DNA from: an uncultured Sphingomonadaceae bacterium
GTDB lineage: Bacteria > Pseudomonadota > Alphaproteobacteria > Sphingomonadales > Sphingomonadaceae
Length of the DNA: 64,000 bases
Direction: 5' to 3'
Assembly: GCA_947499255.1 (NCBI GenBank)
Contig: CANMNF010000001.1
Location: 434,001 to 498,000, forward strand
Under the pieces are notes generated by a model, which saw only the letters and a program-made list of their open reading frames with translations, was not told the DNA's origin and made no database searches. The translations under genes were made by a program, and so were the position numbers. Below, piece after piece: positions 45,858 through 54,904 of the stretch (its first letter is position 1; each line of letters starts with the position of its first letter).

Positions 45858-47207
45858 ATGGCCGATTACGATTTTGATCTGTTCACAATCGGAGCAGGTT
45901 CTGGCGGTGTCCGGGCAAGCCGCGTTGCATCCGCCTATGGCGCAAAAGTTGCGGTGGCCGAGGAATATCGCGTCGGCGGCACCTGCGTCATCCGTGGCTG
46001 TGTGCCCAAAAAAATGCTCGTTTACGGCGCTCATTTTGCCGAGGATTTGGAAGACGCTAAGCAGTTTGGTTGGAACATTGAAGGCAAAAGCTTTGATTGG
46101 GTGCGCCTGCGCGATGCCATCCAAAAAGACATTACGCGGCTAAATGGGCTTTATACCGAAACGCTCGAAAACCATGATGTTACGATTTACAACCAGCGCG
46201 CTGAAATCACTGGTGATCACGAAGTCACTCTGGCCGATGGCACGGTCATCACGGCCAAATATATTCTGATCGCCACTGGTGCTCAGCCGCATGTCCCCAG
46301 CTTCCCCGGTTGTGAGCTTGGCATCACATCCAACGAAGCGTTTCACCTTGATGAAGTGCCGGAAAAAATCCTGATCGCAGGCGGCGGATATATCGCCAAT
46401 GAATTTGCCGGGATATTCAACGAGTTTGGCAGCAAGGTCTGCATCATGAACCGGTCAGACACGTTGCTTCGGTCTTATGATGCCAGCTTGCGCGACCGCT
46501 TGCTCCAGATCAGCATCATGAAAGGGATCAACTTCCACTTCCATTCTGAATTTGAAAAAATTGAGAAGTTGGAAAATGGCCGTTTGCTGGTGCACATGAC
46601 CAATAACGATCCTGTCGAAGTCGATCAGGTGATGTATGCCACGGGCAGAGTTCCCAACAGTGATGGGTTGGGCCTTGAAAATGTAGGCGTAGACACGGGC
46701 AAGCGCGGCGAAATTGTCGTCGATGATTACAGCCAGACCAATGTCGATTACATCTATGCCGTGGGCGATGTTACCAACAGGGTGCAGCTCACCCCTGTCG
46801 CCATCCGCGAAGGTCAGGCTTTTGCCGACACCGTATTTGGCAAGGATGGCCCCAAAAAGGTCGATCACTCCTGCATCCCCAGCGCCGTGTTCAGCCATCC
46901 GCCCATTGCCGCAGTTGGCCTGACCGAAGGCGAGGCACGCAATTCACTTGGCTCCATCAAAGTCTATCAATCCGATTTCCGCCCGATGAAAAACGTCCTT
47001 GCGGGCCGCAATGAGCGCGGACTTTACAAAATGGTTGTCGATGCAGCGAATGACAAAGTAGTTGGCATTCACATGATTGGGCCAGAATCGGCAGAGATCA
47101 TGCAAGCCGCCGCAGTCGCGGTGAAGGCCGGCCTGACCAAAGCCGATTTCGATGCCACCACCGCAATCCACCCCTCAATGGCAGAAGAGCTTGTCCTCCT
47201 GAAATAG
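45858..47207 (+). CDS. gor: Glutathione-disulfide reductase
   Basis: 449 residues. FAD-binding GAGSGGVRASR, redox-active pair in GGTCVIRGCVPKK, NADPH-binding GGGYIANEFAG and the C-terminal AIHPSMAEELV with the catalytic His. CAGGAGAAC stands about nine bases before the ATG. Keeps glutathione reduced. Confidence 0.96.
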   Translation: MADYDFDLFTIGAGSGGVRASRVASAYGAKVAVAEEYRVGGTCVIRGCVPKKMLVYGAHFAEDLEDAKQFGWNIEGKSFDWVRLRDAIQKDITRLNGLYTETLENHDVTIYNQRAEITGDHEVTLADGTVITAKYILIATGAQPHVPSFPGCELGITSNEAFHLDEVPEKILIAGGGYIANEFAGIFNEFGSKVCIMNRSDTLLRSYDASLRDRLLQISIMKGINFHFHSEFEKIEKLENGRLLVHMTNNDPVEVDQVMYATGRVPNSDGLGLENVGVDTGKRGEIVVDDYSQTNVDYIYAVGDVTNRVQLTPVAIREGQAFADTVFGKDGPKKVDHSCIPSAVFSHPPIAAVGLTEGEARNSLGSIKVYQSDFRPMKNVLAGRNERGLYKMVVDAANDKVVGIHMIGPESAEIMQAAAVAVKAGLTKADFDATTAIHPSMAEELVLLK

Positions 47208-47215
47208 CCAGGACG

Positions 47216-47258
47216 CGTGTCCGCACAGCGATTGCCCCGTGTCCGCACAGCGATTGCC
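47216..47258. repeat. Direct repeat, 21 bases twice, period 22
   Basis: CGTGTCCGCACAGCGATTGCC occurs at 47216-47236 and again at 47238-47258 with no mismatch (one base more than the quotable limit is avoided by noting that the unit ends GATTGCC). It fills the start of the gap between gor and pccB. Function unknown. Confidence 0.7.
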
Positions 47259-47375
47259 TTATGTAAAAGCACATGCACTGCGCCGTTCCTGCTCATAAAC
47301 GCGCCTCTGACGGTCATTGACGCTTGTCCAGACAGGCGGCTACGCGACCATAAAAGATGAGGGCAAGGAGTGCGC

Positions 47376-48908
47376 ATGTCGGCCAATATTGAAGAGATGG
47401 AACGTCGGCGCGCAGCAGCCCGGTTGGGCGGCGGTGAAAAGCGGATTGCAGCGCAACATTCCAAAGGTAAACTAACCGCGCGCGAGCGTGTCGAAGTGCT
47501 GCTCGATGATGGCAGCTTTGAAGAGCTAGACACCTATGTCGAGCATGATTGCGTGGATTTCGGCATGGCCGAACAACGCATCCCGGGTGACGGCGTTGTT
47601 ACAGGATCAGGCACGATCAATGGCCGGCTTGTTTATGTTTTCAGCCAGGATTTCACGGTGTTTGGCGGGTCTTTGTCCAAACGTCATGCGGAGAAGATTT
47701 GCAAGGTAATGGACACCGCGCTGAAAGTGGGTGCGCCTGTCATCGGCCTCAACGATTCCGGCGGTGCGCGTATTCAGGAAGGCGTTGCCTCGCTTGGCGG
47801 CTATGCCGAAGTGTTTCAGCGCAATGTGCTGGCATCAGGCGTTGTGCCGCAATTGTCGCTGATCATGGGGCCATGTGCGGGCGGGGCGGTGTATTCACCT
47901 GCCATGACCGATTTCATCTTTATGGTGAAAGACAGCTCTTACATGTTTGTGACCGGGCCAGAAGTGGTCAAGACGGTGACGAATGAAGTCGTGACGCAGG
48001 AAGAATTGGGCGGCGCGGTAACGCACACGACCAAAACCTCTGTCGCCGATCTCGCGCTCGAAAACGATATCGAAACACTGCTCGCCGCGCGTGAGCTGAT
48101 GGGTTTTCTGCCAGCTTCCAACCAATCCGATCTGCCTGTCCTGCCCACCGATGATCCGTGGGACCGGATGGAAGAGAGCCTCGATACGCTGATCCCGGAC
48201 AATGCGAACCAGCCTTATGACATGCATGAGGTGATCGCCAAGACAGTGGATGAAGGCACCTTCTTCGAGATCCAGCCTGCCCATGCGGCGAACATCATCA
48301 CCGGTTTTGGCCGCGTGGAAGGTCGCCCTGTCGGCATCGTCGCCAATCAGCCGATGGTGCTCGCTGGCGTGCTTGATATCAATGCGTCGAAAAAGGCTGC
48401 GCGGTTTGTGCGGTTCTGCGATGCGTTCAGCATTCCGATCGTGACGCTGGTCGATGTCCCCGGCTTCCTGCCCGGCACTGCACAAGAGCATAATGGCATT
48501 ATCAAACACGGCGCCAAACTGCTCTTCGCCTATGCCGAGGCGACGGTGCCGAAAATCACCATTATCACGCGCAAAGCCTATGGCGGGGCATATGATGTGA
48601 TGGCCTCAAAGCACTTGCGCGGCGATTTGAACTACGCATGGCCCACGGCAGAAATCGCGGTGATGGGTGCGAAAGGCGCTGTGGAAATCATCTTCCGGTC
48701 ACAACGCGGCGACGCGGACGCTATCGCGGAGAAAACCAAGGAATATGAAGACCGCTTCGCGAACCCCTTTGTCGCAGCGCAGCGCGGGTATATCGACGAG
48801 GTGATCTATCCGCATTCTACGCGCAAGCGGATTGCTTTGGGATTGCGGAAACTGCGGACCAAGCAGTTGGAGAACCCTTGGAAGAAGCATGATAATTTGC
48901 CGTTGTGA
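47376..48908 (+). CDS. pccB: Propionyl-CoA carboxylase beta subunit
   Basis: 510 residues from the ATG at 47376 with AAGGAG six bases upstream. Carboxyltransferase domains: [40 protein letters not shown] in the N-half and the [17 protein letters not shown] segment in the C-half. With a biotinylated alpha subunit (not in the window) it carboxylates propionyl-CoA to methylmalonyl-CoA, whose epimerase gene follows at 49467. Confidence 0.95.
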   Translation: MSANIEEMERRRAAARLGGGEKRIAAQHSKGKLTARERVEVLLDDGSFEELDTYVEHDCVDFGMAEQRIPGDGVVTGSGTINGRLVYVFSQDFTVFGGSLSKRHAEKICKVMDTALKVGAPVIGLNDSGGARIQEGVASLGGYAEVFQRNVLASGVVPQLSLIMGPCAGGAVYSPAMTDFIFMVKDSSYMFVTGPEVVKTVTNEVVTQEELGGAVTHTTKTSVADLALENDIETLLAARELMGFLPASNQSDLPVLPTDDPWDRMEESLDTLIPDNANQPYDMHEVIAKTVDEGTFFEIQPAHAANIITGFGRVEGRPVGIVANQPMVLAGVLDINASKKAARFVRFCDAFSIPIVTLVDVPGFLPGTAQEHNGIIKHGAKLLFAYAEATVPKITIITRKAYGGAYDVMASKHLRGDLNYAWPTAEIAVMGAKGAVEIIFRSQRGDADAIAEKTKEYEDRFANPFVAAQRGYIDEVIYPHSTRKRIALGLRKLRTKQLENPWKKHDNLPL

Positions 48909-49006
48909 GGTGGCGCGGTTTTTTCATAATTTTGCTGATTACAGCTGCGGTTTTTGTGATGATGTTTTACAGTGGGATGTTCATGCACGGCGATCCGATC
49001 GAATGA
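48905..49006 (+). CDS. Small single-helix membrane protein coupled to pccB
   Basis: 33 residues starting with GTG at 48905-48907, which overlaps the pccB stop TGA (GTGA). The sequence opens [17 protein letters not shown], a positive N-terminus followed by one membrane helix, and ends with a short polar HGDPIE. Positive-inside topology and the stop-start overlap both argue for a real gene. It is too short for most annotation thresholds. No family is recognised. Confidence 0.5.
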   Translation: MRWRGFFIILLITAAVFVMMFYSGMFMHGDPIE

Positions 49007-49023
49007 AACAAACCCACCACAAT

Positions 49024-49101
49024 CGTCATTGCGAGCATAGCGAAGCAATCTAGTCCGGCGCTCGCTGGATCGCCACGTCCCTGCGGGGCCCGCGATGACG
49101 G
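49024..49101. repeat. REP-like palindromic repeat, left copy
   Basis: CGTCATTGCGAGCATAGCGA and the following AGCAATC (49024-49050) belong to a widespread bacterial interspersed repeat. A degenerate partner half, CCCGCGATGACGGG, ends the element near 49101. The first 27 bases are the reverse complement of 49427-49453 with two mismatches. It precedes the GIY-YIG gene. Confidence 0.75.
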
Positions 49102-49113
49102 GAAGAAGCGGTT

Positions 49114-49416
49114 ATGCACATTGAAAAACGTCCAGCTGTCTACATCATGGCTAGCAAGCAAAACGGCACGCTTTATACCGGTGTCACTTCAGACCTTTCC
49201 AAACGCGCCTGGCAACACCGGGAAGGCCAAGTTGATGGTTTTACGAAGCGTTACGGGTGCAAGCGACTCGTTTGGTTTGAACAACATGCGACAATGGAAA
49301 ATGCGATACTGAGGGAAAAGCAAATCAAGGGTGGGAATCGCAAGGCCAAACTTTCCCTGATTGAGACGGGCAATCCAATGTGGCGCGATCTGTTTGAGGA
49401 TATTGCGAATGGGTAG
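49114..49416 (+). CDS. Small GIY-YIG nuclease
   Basis: 100 residues. VYIMASKQNGTLYTGVTSDL contains the family's two signature strands (YIM...YTG), followed by the catalytic Arg in LSKRAWQH and a C-terminal Glu in ENAILREKQIK. One-domain GIY-YIG proteins of this size (YhbQ/UPF0213-like) are common but poorly understood. This one stands between inverted copies of a REP-like repeat, with 12 and 10 bases to spare, like a cassette. Confidence 0.9.
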   Translation: MHIEKRPAVYIMASKQNGTLYTGVTSDLSKRAWQHREGQVDGFTKRYGCKRLVWFEQHATMENAILREKQIKGGNRKAKLSLIETGNPMWRDLFEDIANG

Positions 49417-49426
49417 AGCAGGACTT

Positions 49427-49453
49427 GATTGCTTCGCTGCGCTCGCAATGACG
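49427..49453. repeat. REP-like repeat, right inverted copy
   Basis: GATTGCTTCGCTGCGCTCGC followed by AATGACG. It matches the reverse complement of 49024-49050 at 25 of 27 positions. It lies between the GIY-YIG stop and the methylmalonyl-CoA epimerase start, so the nuclease gene is bracketed by inverted repeats. Confidence 0.8.
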
Positions 49454-49466
49454 AAGAGGTAGAAAA

Positions 49467-49901
49467 ATGAAACTAGGCCGCATAAACCACATCGGCGTTG
49501 TCGTGCCCGACATGGACCAAGCCGTCGCCTTCTGGCGCGATGTAATGGGCGCGACGTCCTTCCATGAGGCGGATGTGCCGCAGGATGGGCTCAACATCAT
49601 CTTTGTCGATACGCCCAGCGATAACGGCCTCAACGGCACGCAGATGGAGCTGATCCAGCCCCTGCGCGATGACACTGCCGTCAGCCCTTTTCTTGCGAAG
49701 AACCCTGCTGGCGGGCAGCATCATGTCTGCTTTGAAGTGCCTGATATCGAAGCCGCGCGTGCAGAGTTTGAAGCGCAGGGCAAACGCGTCCTTGGCCCCA
49801 CGCGCATCGGGGCGCATGGCACGCCCATTTTCTTTGTCCACCCCAAAGATATGGGCGGCATTCTCACGGAAATTCTGGAAACGCCCAAGGAGGCGCATTG
49901 A
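49467..49901 (+). CDS. mce: Methylmalonyl-CoA epimerase (VOC family)
   Basis: 144 residues, two beta-alpha-beta-beta-beta modules. Metal ligands are visible as INHIGVVVPDM (His), LIQPL region (Gln/Glu), GGQHHVCFEV (His) and LTEILE (Glu). Converts the S to the R form of methylmalonyl-CoA for the B12-dependent mutase. It was probably adjacent to pccB before the small genes and REP cassette came between. Confidence 0.92.
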   Translation: MKLGRINHIGVVVPDMDQAVAFWRDVMGATSFHEADVPQDGLNIIFVDTPSDNGLNGTQMELIQPLRDDTAVSPFLAKNPAGGQHHVCFEVPDIEAARAEFEAQGKRVLGPTRIGAHGTPIFFVHPKDMGGILTEILETPKEAH

Positions 49902-49904
49902 GCC

Positions 49905-50690
49905 ATGGCTGACCTCGTCACTTTTGAATTGGATGGCGCGGTTGCCACGCTCACGCTCAACCGCCCCGATCGCCTCAATGCGTTAACGCCAACCCTGTTT
50001 GGCCACTGGCAGGCGCAGCTGGACAAGGCGCTGGGAGATGGCGCGCGCGCGATTGTGATTACGGGCGCGGGCAAGGGCTTTTGCGCCGGTGCTGATCTGA
50101 CAGGCGGCGATGGCCCCGGAGACGCGCTCGACCCCGATCTCTCCAAGACGCTGGAGACCTATTACAACCCGATGATCCGCCGCTTGGCCGATTGTCCGGT
50201 GCCCGTGATGATGGCTATCAACGGACCGGCGGTGGGCGCCGGCATGGGCTTTGCGCTGGCTGGCGATATCGCGATCATGGCGAAATCCGCGGTGATGATG
50301 TTGGCCTTTGTAAATATCGGACTGGTGCCTGATGCCGGGACAACATGGTTGGTGGCGCGCGCTGTTGGCCGGGCAAAAGCGCTTGAACTGGCGATGTTGG
50401 GCGAAAAGATTTCCGCTGATGAAGCGCTCGCCATGGGTCTTGTGAACAAGGTGGTCGAGGATGATGCTGTCCTGGCCGAAGCGCAAGGCTTGGCCGCACG
50501 TTTGGCCGCTGGTCCGACCAAGGCACTCGCGCTGATCCGCAAGCAAGTTGCCTTCGCGCTCGACAATGATTTTGACGAGGTTCTGCGCGAAGAAGCTGTC
50601 AATCAACGCGCGGCAGGCTTCACGCAGGATTTCGCCGAAGCGGTTGCCGCTTTTGCTGAGAAGAGAAACCCTGTATTCAAGGGCGAGTGA
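49905..50690 (+). CDS. Enoyl-CoA hydratase/isomerase family protein
   Basis: 261 residues, crotonase fold. The oxyanion-hole motifs are GAGKGFCAGADLTGGDG and INGPAVGAGMGFALAGD; NIGLVPDAGTTWL is the third family block. The pattern resembles PaaG-type isomerases of phenylacetate breakdown as well as general hydratases, so the substrate is left open. Three bases after the epimerase gene and overlapping the DUF488 gene by four. Confidence 0.9.
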   Translation: MADLVTFELDGAVATLTLNRPDRLNALTPTLFGHWQAQLDKALGDGARAIVITGAGKGFCAGADLTGGDGPGDALDPDLSKTLETYYNPMIRRLADCPVPVMMAINGPAVGAGMGFALAGDIAIMAKSAVMMLAFVNIGLVPDAGTTWLVARAVGRAKALELAMLGEKISADEALAMGLVNKVVEDDAVLAEAQGLAARLAAGPTKALALIRKQVAFALDNDFDEVLREEAVNQRAAGFTQDFAEAVAAFAEKRNPVFKGE

Positions 50691-51127
50691 GCCCGCTTTA
50701 CACCATCGGATACCAACAGGCCGCGCAAGCCTCGCTCATCGCTTTACTGCAAGAGCACGGGATTGCAGCGCTCGCCGATGTGCGGGCGCGGGCGCAATCG
50801 CGCAAACCCGGTTTTTCGAAGAGCAACCTTGCAGCCTCGTTGGAAGAAGCGGGCATCGCCTATCACCACTTCCGCGATCTGGGCACCCCGCCTGAAGGGC
50901 GCGCAGCGGCGCGGCGCGGGGACCGTGCAACATTGGCGAGGGTTTACGCCGGACAGCTGGAATTGCCTGAGGCGCTGGCGCAAATGGCGCAATTGCAGGC
51001 CTTGGTCGCGGCCAAGCGAACCTGCCTGCTATGCTATTGCCGGGAGGCGGAAAGCTGCCATCGCTCGCTTCTGGCCGATGCCGCCTTGCAAGGATTTGAG
51101 CGCATCGATCTTGTGCCAGCCCTGTGA
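50687..51127 (+). CDS. DUF488 family protein
   Basis: 146 residues from the GTG at 50687, which overlaps the hydratase stop (GTGA). YTIGYQQ at the start, ALADVRARAQSRKPGFS and the Cys-containing LLCYCREAESCHRS are the DUF488 hallmarks. Function of the family is not established; the conserved Cys-His cluster suggests a nucleic-acid or redox role. Confidence 0.88.
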   Translation: MSPLYTIGYQQAAQASLIALLQEHGIAALADVRARAQSRKPGFSKSNLAASLEEAGIAYHHFRDLGTPPEGRAAARRGDRATLARVYAGQLELPEALAQMAQLQALVAAKRTCLLCYCREAESCHRSLLADAALQGFERIDLVPAL

Positions 51128-51146
51128 TCTTTGCTGCGTGTGCGGT

Positions 51147-52250
51147 TTAAGCCAATTGCTCAGTGAGAAATGCGGCGACATCATCCAGCGCGACGTCTTT
51201 ATCCAAATACGCTTCACCAATCGCGCGCAGCAGGACAAAGGGCAGGGTGCCTGCATCCATTTTCTTGTCATGCAACATATGCGCGACCAGCACGGCTCCA
51301 TCACAATTCATGCCAAGATCGCGGATCTCGGTCCGCAAGCCTGAGGCAGCGATTGCAGTGGCGACGCGTTCTGCGTCTTCGCTGCCAATATGCCCAAGCC
51401 GCGCGGAGTACCGCGCCGCCAGCGCCATGCCCATCGCCACCGCTTCGCCGTGCAGCAAGCGCTCTGAATAGCCGGTCTGCGCTTCCAGCGCATGCCCGAA
51501 AGTGTGTCCAAGATTGAGCAAAGCGCGCGCGCCGGTCGTCTCACGCTCATCCTCGGCCACGATGCGTGCTTTGGCTTTCACGCTTTGGGTGACGGCATAT
51601 TCAACAGCGTCGTGATCATGGGCAACAACATTCGCGCCGTTGCTCTCACACCAATCAAAAAAAGCGCGGTCGCCAAGAATCCCGTATTTGATGACTTCGG
51701 CATATCCAGCCAGCATCTCGCGGCGGGGCAGGGTGGCCAGCGCTCCTGTATCGGCAAGCACCAGCGACGGCTGATGAAATGCGCCGATCAGGTTCTTGCC
51801 CGTGCTGGCGTTGATCGCGGTCTTGCCGCCAACCGAGCTATCCACCTGGGCGAGCAAAGTTGTGGGCACTTGAATAAAGCCACATCCACGTTTCATGATG
51901 GCGGAGGCAAAGCCTGTGAGATCGCCGATCACACCGCCGCCAAGCGCCACGATATGATCGCCGCGCTCCACTTCGCGGGCGAGCAGCCAATCGACCACTT
52001 CTTCCAGCACAGGCCAGCTTTTCGCACTTTCACCCGGATCAAGCACAAGGTAATCCGGTTCAAACCCAGCGGCTTGAAGCGCGGTGGTAAGCGTGTCGCG
52101 CCAGTTGGCTGCGACATTCTTATCGGTGATGATCGGAACATTTTTCTTGCGCAGCAAAGCGCCGCAAAGGCTGGGGAAATTCACCAGCAGCCCTTCGCCT
52201 ACTTGCACATCATAGCTGCGCCCGGCCAGTTCAACGCGTGTCACAGCCAT
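51147..52250 (-). CDS. aroB: 3-Dehydroquinate synthase
   Basis: 367 residues. NAD-binding GGGVIGDLTGFASA and TTLLAQVDSSVGGKTAIN with the active-site Lys, then LNLGHTFGHALEA with zinc His. Second enzyme of the shikimate pathway. Overlaps aroK by ten bases, the usual aroK-aroB order. Confidence 0.97.
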   Translation of the reverse strand: MAVTRVELAGRSYDVQVGEGLLVNFPSLCGALLRKKNVPIITDKNVAANWRDTLTTALQAAGFEPDYLVLDPGESAKSWPVLEEVVDWLLAREVERGDHIVALGGGVIGDLTGFASAIMKRGCGFIQVPTTLLAQVDSSVGGKTAINASTGKNLIGAFHQPSLVLADTGALATLPRREMLAGYAEVIKYGILGDRAFFDWCESNGANVVAHDHDAVEYAVTQSVKAKARIVAEDERETTGARALLNLGHTFGHALEAQTGYSERLLHGEAVAMGMALAARYSARLGHIGSEDAERVATAIAASGLRTEIRDLGMNCDGAVLVAHMLHDKKMDAGTLPFVLLRAIGEAYLDKDVALDDVAAFLTEQLA

Positions 52251-52810
52251 TTGTCTAATCCCTTGATAATCCGCAACACTGTTTGCGAATGTGGTCCGCC
52301 ATCGCTGATCGCGCGGATAGGAGCTTGTTTGTAAAACGGCTCGCGATCCGCCTTCATGGTGCGCACAATGTGTTCGATATTGCCGCCGCGCAGCAAGGGG
52401 CGTTTGTTGTTGCGGCTCACCCGCTCCACCAAAGTTTCCACATCACTATCCAGCCAGATGGCAATGCCATGCTGTGCAATCACTGCGCGCGTTTCATCCT
52501 CGACAAAAGCGCCGCCGCCTGTCGCGATGATACAAGTCGGCTTCTCCAGCAACCGCGCGATCACCCGGCGCTCTCCATCGCGGAAATGCGCTTCGCCATA
52601 GGTGTCAAAGATATCGGTGATCGGCATATTAGCCGCTTCAACAATCTCATCATCGGCATCGAAAAAGTCGAATTCGAGCATCTGCGCAAGCTTCCTGCCC
52701 ACGGTCGATTTACCCACACCCATCATGCCAACCAGCACAAGCGGCTTGGTGATCCGGGCACGCAGCGCTTTCAGGCTGGCCTCGGTGGGGGGTGAAGTCG
52801 TGTTACGCAT
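52241..52810 (-). CDS. aroK: Shikimate kinase
   Basis: 189 residues from the ATG at 52808-52810; the open frame continues upstream but the added part has no family likeness. Walker A GMMGVGKST at 28-36, DADDEI, GGGAF and the RPLLRG lid. Phosphorylates shikimate. Co-transcribed with aroB. Confidence 0.96.
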   Translation of the reverse strand: MRNTTSPPTEASLKALRARITKPLVLVGMMGVGKSTVGRKLAQMLEFDFFDADDEIVEAANMPITDIFDTYGEAHFRDGERRVIARLLEKPTCIIATGGGAFVEDETRAVIAQHGIAIWLDSDVETLVERVSRNNKRPLLRGGNIEHIVRTMKADREPFYKQAPIRAISDGGPHSQTVLRIIKGLDKWL

Positions 52811-52888
52811 TGCCGCATGGCCTATAGTTGGGCTAACCGCGCTTGCAAGTTTGCTGCACGTTGCAGTGTCTGGTTTGCAGAGAGTTTG

Positions 52889-53029
52889 ATGGCCAACCCC
52901 TTGGTAAAAATTGCAGTTGTTCTGGGAATAGTCATCATGGCTGTGCTTGCTGTTGCGTGGTATGATGGCGGACGTGAAACTCCGCGAATGATTGAGCAAG
53001 CGGTGAATTTGGCGGAGATCGGGACATGA
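52889..53029 (+). CDS. Small single-helix membrane protein
   Basis: 46 residues from the ATG at 52889. One helix (VKIAVVLGIVIMAVLAVAW) and a polar tail. The stop overlaps the start of the next large gene (ATGATG at 53026-53031), so the two are linked. No family recognised. Divergent from aroK. Confidence 0.6.
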   Translation: MANPLVKIAVVLGIVIMAVLAVAWYDGGRETPRMIEQAVNLAEIGT

Positions 53030-54903
53030 TGCAGCCGGCAAAGCGATATGGCTTGATGGTGGGCGCTGCGTTGATTGCCTTGGGTTCGGCCAGCCTTGCA
53101 GTGGCTGCGCCTGAGGATTTGTTGCCGCCCGGCTTTGGTGCGCCTCCTCCAGCGCCTTCCCCAACGCCTGCTCCAACGCCTGCTACTGCGGCATCGCCAA
53201 CGCCGGGCGCGGTTGCGCCAACGCGTCCCGCGGCGCCAGTTGCAACGCCTTCACCGGGTGCATCTCCCGTGGTGCAACCTTTGCCCGGGCAAGCCGGAGC
53301 GCAGCCTTACACCCCCGGCGACTTCGCTTTGCCAGAAGGCTTTCCCACACTCGAACAACTGTCGCGAATGGAAGATGATGAGATCAACGATCTCCTCGGT
53401 CTGCGACCCAAATTTGATATTCCGCCAGCTGCGCGCCGTGCGATGCAGCAAGTGGGCGTTATTGCGCGCTCCGAAGGCGGCTTTGGTGTCAATTCGCTGT
53501 CGGGCCAGTCACCGCGCCTGATCCGCGCGGCTTTGCAGGCCAGCGAAGGCCCGATCATTTCGCGCTGGGGTCACATCCTTTTGCGACGCGCTTTGGCAAG
53601 CCGGATGAACGCACCAGAAGGGATGAGCCCGGTTGAATTAGCCGCGCTGCGGGCGCGGGCGCTCAATGCGATGGGCGAAGCATCGGTCGCGCGCGCTTTG
53701 GTGCAAGATATTGACGGCAACAATTATGATCGCGCTTTAACCGATGCTGCATTCGATGCGTATCTTGGCACTGGCGATGTGCTGGGCATGTGTCCTGTCG
53801 CTCGCTTGCAGCCGACCTTGCGCGATGATGGTGAGTGGGAGCTGATGCAGGGGATTTGCTCTGCTTATTTGGGGGATACGCGCAGCGCGGATCGCCGGTT
53901 GCAGCGCGCTTTGGGGACCGGCCTTGCGCCTGAAATCGATGTGCGATTGGCGCAGCGTTACGCAGGCGCTGCGGGTGAGGGGCGGCGCGCGGTCAATATT
54001 GAATGGGACGATGTTTCGCAATTGACGCCATGGCGCCATGCCGTCGCGCGCAGCTTGGGCGAACCATTGCCCGATGGTTTTAACTTCACCCGCCGCTACA
54101 CATTGGCCGATGCCATGATCCCTGCAGTCCCGCTTAATCGCAGAGTTGAAGCGGGGACCTATGCCGGACAACGCGGCGTTTTGTCTTCCGCCGCCATGGT
54201 GAGTTTGAACGCGCAACTTTTCGCCAGCGACCGTTTTACCAATGCCGATAGAGAGCAGGCGCGGCAATTGCGCGAAGCTTATGTCGCATCCTCGGCTGAG
54301 GCGCGTTTACTGGCTATGCAATCTATCTGGGAACAGCCGGGCGCAGGCGCTTATGGCCGCAAAGTCTTAACTGCTTTTGCCGCTGCGCGTTTCCCTGTGG
54401 GTGAAGCATCGGGCGAAGATGCAGCTGACCTCATCGTCTCTATGCTATCGGCAGGACTGGATCGCAATGCGGTGCGTTGGGCCGGAGCCGTTGATGATGG
54501 TAGTCAGGGTTGGGCGTTGCTGGCCCTAGCTGATCCAGCGGGCGGTTTGGTCGATGAAGGCGCGCTTGATAGCTATGTCGATAATGCCGCGGCAGCGAAA
54601 TCCGCTTATCTGGTGGCAGGCTTGGCGGGGCTTGGCCGGATATCATCTGGCGATATGGATGATTTTAGCGATCGGCTTGATCTCAACCTCACTCGCAGCA
54701 GCCCGTGGAGCAGCAAGATCTCGCGCGCAGGTGAGCTTGGCAATCCAGGGCTTGTTGCGCTGTTGGCAGGGTTGGGCATGCAAGGATCGCAATGGGAACA
54801 GATGACGCCGCGCCATCTCTATTTCATAACCCGCGCGCTCAATGCCGCAGGTCTTTCTGCCGAGGCCAGAATGATCGCCGCAGAGGCAGTTGCGCGCGGA
54901 TAG
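53026..54903 (+). CDS. Secreted helical-repeat protein of unknown function
   Basis: 625 residues. A signal peptide (LMVGAALIALGSASLAVAA) with cleavage near residue 28 leads to a Pro/Ala/Thr-rich linker (about 40-95), then some 500 residues of helical, alanine-rich sequence that reads like a TPR or solenoid array. No catalytic motif. One base before xerD's start, in an arrangement with the 46-residue protein upstream. Likely periplasmic; function unknown. Confidence 0.75.
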   Translation: MMQPAKRYGLMVGAALIALGSASLAVAAPEDLLPPGFGAPPPAPSPTPAPTPATAASPTPGAVAPTRPAAPVATPSPGASPVVQPLPGQAGAQPYTPGDFALPEGFPTLEQLSRMEDDEINDLLGLRPKFDIPPAARRAMQQVGVIARSEGGFGVNSLSGQSPRLIRAALQASEGPIISRWGHILLRRALASRMNAPEGMSPVELAALRARALNAMGEASVARALVQDIDGNNYDRALTDAAFDAYLGTGDVLGMCPVARLQPTLRDDGEWELMQGICSAYLGDTRSADRRLQRALGTGLAPEIDVRLAQRYAGAAGEGRRAVNIEWDDVSQLTPWRHAVARSLGEPLPDGFNFTRRYTLADAMIPAVPLNRRVEAGTYAGQRGVLSSAAMVSLNAQLFASDRFTNADREQARQLREAYVASSAEARLLAMQSIWEQPGAGAYGRKVLTAFAAARFPVGEASGEDAADLIVSMLSAGLDRNAVRWAGAVDDGSQGWALLALADPAGGLVDEGALDSYVDNAAAAKSAYLVAGLAGLGRISSGDMDDFSDRLDLNLTRSSPWSSKISRAGELGNPGLVALLAGLGMQGSQWEQMTPRHLYFITRALNAAGLSAEARMIAAEAVARG

Positions 54904-54904
54904 C

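Noticed and set aside
47216-47258. Start of a CRISPR array
   Set aside because: Two units with a one-base gap; no spacers and no cas genes.
52811-53176. Longer AroK with 122 extra N-terminal residues
   Set aside because: The extension has no family likeness and overlaps the divergent small membrane gene; the ATG at 52810 gives the normal length.
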